A stretch of DNA of 64,000 bases from Semisulcospira habei (lineage: Eukaryota; Mollusca; Gastropoda; Semisulcospiridae): the NCBI GenBank assembly GCA_036245525.1, contig BTPG01000003.1, positions 207,237,342 through 207,301,341 of the forward strand, read 5' to 3'. The notes under the pieces are model-generated. The model saw only the letters and a list, made by a program, of their open reading frames with translations, did not search any database and was not told where the DNA came from. Of this stretch, positions 52,190 through 64,000 are shown piece after piece (position 1 is the first letter of the stretch; each line of letters opens with the position of its first letter). The translations under genes were made by a program, and so were the position numbers.

Positions 52190-54061
52190 TAGTATGTCCG
52201 GCTCCCTTATGCTACTATTCGTATAGTTAGTGACAAGTTTCCTATTACCTAATACTCTTCTACTGTTGCTACAGATTATGTAATAGCTCGACTGTCTGCA
52301 TTAACATGTCAGGTTCATACCTGTGTATATAATTATATATTTTTTAAATTTTTTATTTCTATCTTTTTTCCTCTGAGTGGTGTGAGGGGTAGGGGTGGGG
52401 GGTCTTTGTACTTACATATGTTTTATCTTTTGATGTATCGTCTGATGTATTTTTATATGTGTAGAGTAGCAGGACAGTCTGGAAGATAGGCTGTCACGAC
52501 ACGCCTGACAGAGTCAGGGTACCGTGGACAATGCAAGCGCTAACACTCGAAAAACCCACCCACTCTAAATAAATCACACAACACCAGTGATAAACAACAA
52601 TCGACTCTTTTATTACTTACACTTACTCTAACACCACCCAACCCATTAATGCCTCACACCCTCACACATACACACACATGCACTCATATAACACATTAAC
52701 ACATGAAAATGATTAATTGACAGATGAAAATTGACCATGGCTATGCAAGGCGGGTACTTTGTTTCTGTACAGTGTCCTCCCTGTCCCCCACTAGACAGGG
52801 TGGCTCATAATGTAATATTACTACCAATACCCCGAAGAGCACTGTTGCCGCGCTTGCCCACCCTGCACCGGTACAGGAATGGTGGAGCTTGACTCAGGAT
52901 TCCAGAGTATTTGCTCTGGCAATACTGTTAGCCGTCGCCCCTCGAACGTCTGCGACCGACGCGCGGAACGTTGAATCAGCCTGCTGTAGCCCAATGTCAG
53001 AGCACTTGCCAACCCGGGCTGGTTAGCGAAGGCATTCCAGCTCCTGACCAAGGCCACCGCGCAGACGATGGTACAGCTCCTGATGATGCGTCACCGTTGA
53101 TGATCATGGAATATGAAGAAATCGAAGAAGTCGAAGAAATCTGAGAAGTGCACTGAAAAAGGCGCACTGTCCGTCAAAGTGCCAATACACAGTTAATTCT
53201 AGAATAACACGCATTTCCTGCATTCACTCACAAACCATGTGAGTTGTGTCTCTCATCTCACCCTGTAGAGGTTATCTTCCTGCTGGTACACTAATACCCG
53301 CCTTGGCCATATTACATAATATAAAATCATGATAAAAATGATTTCTATGTACATTTAATATTCACCATGTTTACATTATTTTATTATACTATGTTTACTT
53401 TTAAATTTTGAAATTTAACTTTACTAATAAAAACTTTTATCTTCATTTATTACCACTGCCCAAAAACCAACATTATCAAAATATTCACATGTACATATAA
53501 ATATATGAAATAACCACCAATAAACACCCCACATGACAATCTTATTAAATTACATCTAAGACCCAATATAAATATATATATTTCGAAAAATATCCACTTT
53601 AATTAATTTTGACAACATGGCGCCTCACTTGCTTTAAATTAGTTCTATTAATAGAACAAAAAAAAAAACGCACTTGGTCCTTTAAATAAACCGACTCTGC
53701 GACAACCGAATATAAATAAATAAATCCGAAACTCACTGCATTACAACCTAACCTAAAAACATGGTTAAAAACATGATTAAAGCATTACTAAAAACAAATA
53801 AATGAACACACTCTTCCAAACTTATGTACACATTTATAGTTACCTTTCACTTGTGAGTCCTCGGGCAGGACGAGACAAACAAGACGAACACGAACCGGAG
53901 GAGTCTTCTGTCGAGCAGCAGCCGTCGTCACTTGGTCTCTCCATAGACAATATACAGAGGGACCGCCAAGTCTCGCGATAGGCTCTATCTGAGCCGCTTG
54001 CACACTTCGCTTGAGAGCAGACGATGCTCAAACCAGTACACACAACTTCCGGTTTGTGAAA
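52190..54061. other. gene-free stretch
   Basis: AT-rich with CA/CATA patches. A TGTCACGACAC motif at 52491 could be an LTR start. A CpG-richer segment at 52820-53110 and another at 53840-54050 lie upstream of the next gene, and the latter may hold its promoter. No coding sequence is supported. Confidence 0.5.
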
Positions 54062-56715
<2,654 letters not shown>

Positions 56716-58239
56716 AAAAAGAAAGGCATCCGAAAAGAATTGAAGCTAGCTTCACAGTAACTGGACATGATTTGAATAATTGAAGTATCATTATCGTCTG
56801 ACGTTGCTAAACCAATATCCTTGCAGTTTCAGCCGTCTTCTGTATACCAGTGCATAAAGATGCAGTGGCAATTATGTTTCATTTGTGCTGTCTAGCCCAG
56901 TGTGTGTGTTTTGCATGTGCTGGCATTTGTGAGTTTTGTTTAGGACCTATGTGATACAGTACACAATGGTCTTAGCATGTGTTTCACTGCACATGAAAAT
57001 CGCATACTAAATTCTCGTGTTCAGTCAAAAATGCATGAAGAAACAAAGTGCTCTTTGTGTGTCACTGAGTTTTAGAGGACAGAATATTCCTGTCATTTGA
57101 ACTGGCATGTTTCTAATTAGCTTGACAACAAAACTCCTAGACATACTTTCACACACTGTACACACATTCCGTACACATACCGTACACACAGTCCGTCTGT
57201 AACACCAACAAACACATGAAACAGCTCTGAAGGTATAAGCTGTATTATGTAAAGTGGTAAAATTCAAAAATAGAGAAAAGGATACCAATGAAACAAACAC
57301 AAATGGGAATTTGCTATGCAGTGTCCTGAACCACCTTTATTGTCCTCATAAACATTCACAAGGAGAGTCTGTACCAAAAAAAAAAAAATAAATAAATAAA
57401 AAAAGTGTTCAAAAATGCAAAAACAATTAATTTGAATTATTAAAATACATTATTATAATACCATTAAATTGAATAATTTTAATACAACATTGGTTACAAT
57501 TTTGACAATGGCATTCACATATCTGATAACAAAAAGAAACACAATTATGTACACACCCATCTACACAAATGCACGGTCTAGCGTCGTCGCTTTACATAGG
57601 GTATGCAACTATATAATAAATACTACATTGACAATCTTATTCAAAATAATTCAAATACACCAATGCACTGTATTAATACATGTGAACTAATACAGCTCTT
57701 GATGCATCTGCTGACCATAATAATATTAATAATAATACAAGGATTTCTATAGAGCACATATCTCACACAAAAGGTGATTCAAGGTGCATTCTCACGCATT
57801 GACACACATAATATAATGATTTAAAATAAAATACACAATCATAATGGAGTAAATAAATCACACATATACATATATATGGTGGAGAGAGATACAACCCCAC
57901 ACTGACACCACAAATACATACAAACAATGTTACACATTTTAACATTTTATTCAGAAATTATAACAAAGCATTATTATACTACAACACATCGTCTTCTGAT
58001 AATGAAATGTAAACATTCAAACCAACAGGCGCATGAAACATGGACAAATGGAACTTACAATCAAACATTCAAAAGGCAAACAATCACCGGCACAATGGAC
58101 AAGCAGCAAACAAGAGTTTTTGTTGTGTTTTTTTTCTTCGACATGAAACAGACTTAGCAAATATGGGTGATTATCCGAACATTTTCAACAGTTCTGTGTT
58201 AATTTAAAATATAAAAAGTATCAAATTTTAGGGGTTTAT

Positions 58240-58240
<1 letters not shown>
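56716..58240. other. gene-free AT-rich stretch
   Basis: Likely contains the 3' UTR of the gene ending at 56715. Only A- and CA-rich sequence is seen besides; no gene is supported. Confidence 0.5.

Positions 58241-58317
<77 letters not shown>
58241..58317. repeat. (CT)n microsatellite
   Basis: A pure CT run of about 76 bp. Confidence 0.95.
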
Positions 58318-58320
<3 letters not shown>

Positions 58321-58564
58321 TACATAAATATACACACGTGCGCCAAAAATACAATACATCACTAAACTAAAGGCAATTTAACTGAATATGTTTTATAATA
58401 GTAATAAATGAAGAATTTATTTTATATGAAGTTGCGATTCTTTTTTGTTCATGTATAAACCTACACTCCGCCACATATTACACAATATAACACGTAATGT
58501 ACACTCCTGCCACCTTTTTCACTCATTACCAAAATCATTATCAGTCACAGTGGATACCTAGTAT

Positions 58565-58955
58565 TCAAACACGTATGTCATTACATCGTTTTTGCCACAC
58601 TCTACAGGATCCAATCATCATTCCCACACTGAGATATTTGGCAAGCCACTTGGCACTGTAAGCACGAACGCCAAACATTTTCAGTCCTGACACTACCCTT
58701 TGATGCACATTCCTTAGGCAGCCTATTATCAGAACTACAGTCCTATAATTATGAAAAACCCAGTGCATTAATTTCAAGGCAGAGTTGCATATATTTATCA
58801 AACGTGGATGCATAGCATCTGTCAATAAATGCATTTAATGGCACTGCAAGCTCTACCAAGAACACTTCACGGCTAGACTGATTGATGACATCACGGCTAG
58901 ACTGATTGATGACATCACGGCTAGACTGATTGATGACAGTAATGTAATGACACAC
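58565..58955 (-). pseudogene. LINE-encoded C-terminal fragment
   Basis: The complement reads VFLVELAVPLNAFIDRCYAS and KYMQLCLEINALGF, then in another frame (shift near 58745-58755) VVLIIGCLRNVHQRVVSGLK and YSAKWLAKYLSV. This ELAVP...VHxRVVSGL pattern is a familiar C-terminal piece of LINE-type reverse transcriptase ORFs in marine invertebrates. Just upstream, three copies of a 24-bp unit (58863-58935) are translated as VINQSSRD repeats. The rest of the element is missing. Confidence 0.55.
58863..58935. repeat. 24-bp tandem repeat, three copies
   Basis: Units CACGGCTAGACTGATTGATG then ACAT, three consecutive nearly identical copies. Confidence 0.9.
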
Positions 58956-59499
58956 TCACCCATTCACACATGTAGATGCTGTGCCAGCCGGTCAGCGCAG
59001 GTGAGATCAAGGTTGCCACTACTGGGGAAACAAATAGTCCAAAACTGATGGTCAAGAAAGAACATGTACATTTTCAAGATCTGCCCTAGTGATATTTGTT
59101 TTGCTTCCAAGTGTGTTCTTATACATTCTTTTCAAACAGATCCTTTTACCATCTGAATTATCTGTCATGGTACCAACTACCTAGTATCAGTTTCAAAATC
59201 AAATGCACTCACTGAAAGCTCAGCTATAATTGTGGAAAAATTTGCAGTGTCCGATTTCTTTAGTGACTTGTAATTCAGTGACTGGTAAACAGTTTTTAAA
59301 ATTCCCTGACTCTTTCAGTTTTTCTTGATGAGTAAGGACCCTGCTAGTTGTTTCTTTACACTGGTTTTGTGAGAGGTAATTTTTAAAAAAAAGGTAAACT
59401 GTTCAGGCACACATATCAACTCCTGCATGACCTCAACAGTATATTAAGTTTACTTAACGCCTAGTTTTTTTAACAGGGTTGTTGCTGATGACAGGCCTG

Positions 59500-61007
59500 T
59501 CATTCATTCGTTTTCTTTTTTTCAATGTTTCCCTGTGGCTGGACTATCATTGCCATTGATCTCTGAATTCTGATTTTGTTTTCCTGAAACCCAAATGTGT
59601 GAAGGGTGGGGTTTTCACTCCTCCTGCTCAGACCTCTGTGCCTTCCAAAGTGAGCCTCCAGAGGGTCTTGGCAGAATTTATTGCTCAGAACATGGTCCAC
59701 ACCATTGCGAAGAAGGAAGCGAGTAGCTTCTTTAAAAGATTTGATGGTCATAGTGAGCCCTTTAAATGTCTGGTGGGCGAGGAACATTTTAGCTCGCTCT
59801 GACTTGCGGAAGTTTCCCGGTCGACTTTCAACAGACATTTTCCACTCAGTCAGGTGGTGAGAAAACCATCCAAGAAATCAAACCTGATGTCATTGACATC
59901 CCTGTATGGCCTCAAGTTCGGCTTATTCTTTTTCGCTGCTTCTACGTGTTCCAAAGACCTTGCGTTGAGGCAGTCAAAAAAAGTATCGATTTTCAAAATG
60001 AAGTCTGCAGTCTCCTGTTGTGCATCTTCTCCATATTTCTGAAGCACCAAGCCTACAGTTCGATTAAGGACTTGAGCTGCAAGCTTAACGTTCATGAGAG
60101 TACGACCAGAGGGGAAAATGTGGTCTTTGGTAAGTTTTGTTCTGACCAACTCTCTTGTTCGGTCATTGTGGTAGATGTCTGCGATATGTTTCCAGACTAT
60201 TTCTCTGCCATTTTTCCACAGGTACATTGATTTCCCTGGGCCACTTTTCAGAACATTATTTCTGATCGTTTTTATAAGATGCGTAACGTCAGAAAAGAAA
60301 TAAATGTATCTGTCCAGTGACATGAAATTTATTGTCTTGTGGCAAACTTCAGTCTTGTCACCATGCAGTTGGTAAAGGCGCATGTTTGGGGATGCCTTGT
60401 CACTTGTGGAGGCAATCACTTTCAGCCTACATTTGGTTTCTAAGAAACCAATTGCCTGCCAGAAAATCTGATATAATGCATCAGCATTGGCTGTGCGGGC
60501 GCCGAAAAAAAAAAAACATATGCATGTGTGGCTATTTTTTCTTTGTCACGATTTTGTGCCCAGTCATGGACGTTGGCAAAGCCAACTATTTCGTTGGTTT
60601 TAGCATCAAATACTAGGTTCTCCTTGATCGACATTTCATCATGGAGTAGCACGACATACCTGTTATTTTCAGCCAGCTTACTGGCAGCTGTTTTGATCTC
60701 ATCAAGAACTTCAGGCTGAAACCCTGCTCTGGGATGAATGTAATTGGTGTAGTCGCGCAAAGTTGATTCACCTGGTAACCTCAGGGCACCAGTCTCTCTT
60801 AGCGTGTTGTAGGCTGAAGGTCCCCGGCTGTGCAAAAGCAAAGCCATCCTGATCATCATGGGATGCCATTTCATTCCCTTTGGCCCCTTGATACTGAGTG
60901 CTTTTTTTTTTTTTTGTTCTTCCCAGAACAACTGACTTGGTTAGAGGGTCAGCAATGTTGTTTTCTGAAATGATTTTCTGCAACTGAATCAGTATGAAGG
61001 CTGTCAC
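59500..61007 (-). pseudogene. P-superfamily transposase, decayed, C-terminus absent
   Basis: Pieces appear in order on the complement. A WEEQKKKKALSIKGPKGMKW helix region has a 13-base A run that shifts the frame at about 60902-60914, followed by the RNase H-like core with VVLLHDEMSIKENLVFD (first catalytic Asp). A shift near 60478 comes next, then SDVTHLIKTIRNN (second Asp region) and the inserted helical region. Another shift near 59840-59850 precedes QDPLEAHFGRHRG (Glu). This is the D-D-E layout of P/THAP9-type transposases. No THAP finger is seen upstream, and the frame ends soon after the Glu, without the usual C-terminal helical region. The enzyme is dead in this copy. Confidence 0.7.
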
Positions 61008-61131
61008 TCACAGGAACTGACTCTTCCTTAATTTTTACGTGACATAGGCATTGCTATGCCGAAAACTTTTTATCCTGAATAAAAACGTTTCATCATCATC
61101 ATCTGTTTTGGTCCATTTACCTGTAACCCTT

Positions 61132-61138
61132 CTCTCTC

Positions 61139-61181
<43 letters not shown>
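61132..61181. repeat. (CT)n microsatellite
   Basis: CT run directly followed by a GC-rich GCGGCGCGCGGCTCCGCGC palindrome-like stretch. Confidence 0.9.
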
Positions 61182-61183
<2 letters not shown>

Positions 61184-61249
61184 CGGCGCGCGGCTCCGCG
61201 CACGGCCGTTTACATCGCGGCATTACTTTACCCTATTTCCGTGGATTAA

Positions 61250-62569
61250 CAAAAGAATGTTCAGTAATCAGTTTGGTGTGTGACTTCATATGAGTGAACG
61301 AGGATTTTGGTGGTGTGTTTTTTTTTTTTTTTTGGGTGAAAATTGGTTGATTGATTGTACATTGCTTAATGTCCCGACAGCAACAAGGCTTTCTCAGGAC
61401 GTGCCTGCACTGCTTGTGAAAAAAAAAAATAAACAGAACATTGAATGTATGTCGCCAGCCGGTCCAATACGTTAAATAAACCTAACACATGGGGCTAAAT
61501 AAAGCTAAGACCACACATCCAATATACTCAAGAGCTACAGGCAGTGCAGACAGTAGGGAGAGTTTTTAAAAGGCAAATACAGGTGAATGGACCTCGGGTA
61601 GACAGAAACGCATGCCCCAGAATAGAGAGAAAACCCCACCCTGTGGGGCTGACCAGGGTGACCCTGGGAACTAAAAAATACCTAACCCCACCCAAGTCCC
61701 CCAGGGCAGACCCGGGTGGGGAGGGTGAAAATTGGACAGACTGAACTTGAGTAATTTTGAACTATATTTTCTCAACGGTCGGCATATTTGTGAACTGTGA
61801 AAGACTGTGATGGCGGCCATGGCGTGGCCGTGTAGCCCCCACCCCCTCCTCGCCCACTACATCCTCTACCCACCCCCTCTTCCCTCCCTCGGGGCTGCAC
61901 TGTTCACCGCCTATTAATTGCACCCCGGCTCATCCCCCAGGGCTGTTCAAGGCCTACTACAAAGTTTTGAGGCGCGCGCGCGTGCGGGCCGAAAGATAAG
62001 GTACCGCGCGTGTAGCATCTAGATCCTTCCCACTGACAGCACAGAGCTGAGCGCAATCTGTTACGGCTGTACTGTTTTACGCCGGAGCACACGATGTGTG
62101 TACACGCTCAGCCGCCGGCTGACCCGGTGTGTACCGCACGGGATACATTGGCACCGGTCATTTAGACATTTTGTTTAAGCAGTACTGAACGTATGTTGTA
62201 TTATTTTATGACATACACTTAAAAGGCAAGAAAATGAGTTATCTGTAGACACTAGACATGATTAGGAAAATGTCTTTACGAGTCGCTCTGCAGGCAAACT
62301 ACTCGGCAATCGTGACATGTGGTTTGCTTAGGAATGTTGTTTGACAGACTCCATTTTAAACGTCGGCGAACTACACTCATATGCTGATCAATAAAACTTT
62401 CTAGTATACAAAATCACAGCCGGGTAAACAGAATATATCCAGTTAAAGAAAGGTACTTGTAGCACTATGTTACACTACACTATATCACTGACTCATTCAA
62501 AATCCGGCCAAACAGAAGTAATTTGAAAGCATAGTAGAGCATTAAAACCAACACAAATTTGGCGCTCTG

Positions 62570-62635
<66 letters not shown>

Positions 62636-63063
62636 GACACAAATAGTAAGCGTAAAGAGTGCCTGCTATCAGGCTCTACCAGATGCCCATAGGAATGTGC
62701 TCGAACTAGGTCAGCTCGCCATGTGACCCCACACGCCGCCGCGTCTGATGTATTCTATTCTAACTACCCTTACGCCCGGTAACTAACTAATCCCTGTCAC
62801 CCCTCTAAATTTAACTCCCCTAAAAAATAAAAATAAAAAAAAATAGGGAAAATGAAAAACCCGTGTCGTGACACACCTCCCCTAACAATTTCGATTCGAA
62901 TGGGTGGGTTTGAAGAGGAACTGAACAGCCGTGCCCTCGCCCCCTCTTCTTGATCCCACACGCCGCAGCGACTGCTGCGTACTGTATTCTAACTCTACAA
63001 CTGATCAGTCCCTCCAACCACTCCACACCCACCCCTCCCCCAACTCTCAGCCCCACCGCATTC
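61250..63063. other. gene-free stretch
   Basis: Contains G/C-rich blocks (61800-62120, with GGCGGCCATGGC), a (CA)n microsatellite at 62570-62633, and two related segments, CACGCCGC(C/A)GCG(T/A)CTG near 62731 and 62959. A GTGTCGTGACAC motif lies at 62863. No coding sequence is supported. Confidence 0.45.
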
Positions 63064-63225
63064 ACCATGGCGTACACATCCCCCATCATGTTACGTCAGC
63101 CTACCCTTCAGTCGCAAGCCCCTTCCCAATCCCCCAATCGCAACGACCCCTTTGTGAAGGACACTCTCGATGACAAACAGAAAGTGTTCTTCACTGAGTG
63201 ACACAAATATCGATGTCCTGAAACG

Positions 63226-63723
63226 ATGGAGGAAAGCCTTGTCTTTTCGCTATGTCCACCTCTAGAGGCGACTAACAACGGTTACGAGGTGGTGTGGAAG
63301 GACGTCGACTTTGACAACAGAACCATCAATCGCACAGACATCAACTTGACCTTCGCCACGCCCACCACACACCGCGCTCACCCAGTGTCAGTTATCCATA
63401 CAACAGCTGCTACTGCCAGTCTGCCTACACATGGATTAAGTGATCACGTCATCGTGCCGATTACCGACGCATCTACTGCTTCTGTGACAGAATCACTGAA
63501 AGCGGCCGGCAGCCGGTCAGTCCTCCTGAGGACACGACGACGCCAGGCAGCCGGCGAATTTATTCAGTCTTTCGGCTGCCCCCTCGAAAGTTGGCAGCGG
63601 TACCAGCATTGCGGGCGTCTGCTTGCCTGCGAGCTGACCTCCGTTCCGCCCAGTGCACTATCCGAGGTCTGCGAAAAGAGATTAGCATCTTTGTTACGTG
63701 GTGGAGTTGTAGTCGTAGTATGA
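63226..63723 (+). CDS. unrecognised ORF (165 aa)
   Basis: The longest open frame at this end of the window, starting MEESLVFSLCPPLEATNNG. It has Thr/Ala-rich and Arg-rich (LLRTRRRQAAGEF) parts and two Cys pairs near the end, but no domain I know. No splice sites or neighbours support it. It could be chance in a GC-richer stretch. Confidence 0.25.
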   Translation: MEESLVFSLCPPLEATNNGYEVVWKDVDFDNRTINRTDINLTFATPTTHRAHPVSVIHTTAATASLPTHGLSDHVIVPITDASTASVTESLKAAGSRSVLLRTRRRQAAGEFIQSFGCPLESWQRYQHCGRLLACELTSVPPSALSEVCEKRLASLLRGGVVVVV

Positions 63724-64000
63724 TAAACACACCAGACGCACGCACGTAGGGTTCTTTTAAATAAACTTCATTCAGCTGCAATCGGTCATACGTGGCTTAA
63801 GGATGTAGACAATACTGGAGTAACAGTTCCAACAATATTTTAATTCAGCGATGCGAACTAAACACAATGTATTTCCAAATGCATCAACACTGATACAAAG
63901 TCTCTTCTGCAATGTCCACGCTGTCGACACAAAGTTTCTCATACGCAGCGTCTCACACAAAGTACACCCTATACGGGCCACGTACCTACGATAAACTGCG
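63724..64000. other. unassigned sequence at window end
   Basis: AATAAA at 63761 on the plus strand could serve as a polyadenylation signal for the preceding ORF if that is real. Nothing else is seen. Confidence 0.3.

Overview
The window reads as a repeat-dense, intron-bearing metazoan chromosome segment, most likely from a marine mollusc and plausibly a gastropod. That inference rests on GT-AG introns, F-type-lectin-like secreted-protein exons, dense GA/CA microsatellites, CR1/Rex1-like LINE tails, and the co-occurrence of Polinton/Maverick, DIRS, ISL2EU-like and P-like transposons. The species itself cannot be read from the sequence. There is no bacterial operon, rRNA cluster or CRISPR array.

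Layout. 0-11.3 kb holds a LINE reverse transcriptase fragment (minus strand), an orphan F-type-lectin-like exon (706-912, minus), at least seven TTAA-flanked hairpin MITEs in two families, a SINE-like unit, a 5'-truncated Rex1-like LINE ending in (TATTG)n, and several minisatellites. 11.29-16.24 kb is a DIRS-type tyrosine-recombinase retrotransposon with three open frames (Gag-like, RT-RNase H, YR) and an elaborate right end containing a perfect 90-bp inverted repeat. About 16.4-39.2 kb is a decayed Polinton/Maverick: major and minor capsid, packaging ATPase, protein-primed DNA polymerase B, retroviral-type integrase and several small or membrane proteins are recognisable, but most carry frameshifts or stops. 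One of its genes is split by a young 9.25-kb Ty3/Gypsy-type retrotransposon (19,809-29,056) with 1,194-bp LTRs that differ at only four positions I can see, intact gag and pol, and a broken env-like third gene.

39.3-43.5 kb is gene-free. It carries microsatellites, a 210-bp relative of the DIRS ends, a GC-rich hairpin and a four-unit repeat carrying nuclear-receptor-like direct repeats. 43,561-49,526 is an ISL2EU-like DNA transposon with TA target duplication and two convergent, decayed genes: a THAP-DDE transposase and a SWIM-YqaJ nuclease-PHD protein. 49,905-50,648 is the start of a secreted F-type-lectin-like gene (signal peptide exon plus lectin exon).

51-64 kb holds a LINE 3' fragment, an apparently intact four-exon gene (54,062-56,715) whose product resembles the C-terminal part of P-superfamily transposases, and a convergent decayed P-superfamily transposase (61,007-59,500) that lacks that C-terminal part. 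It also has another LINE fragment and poorly understood low-complexity sequence.

How it fits together: the window is largely a stack of nested mobile elements of different ages. The DIRS element and the LTR element look young, and the Polinton, ISL2EU-like and P-like elements look old. Many breaks lie in homopolymer runs, so some could be assembly errors, but the in-frame stops and the 34-bp duplication are not of that type.
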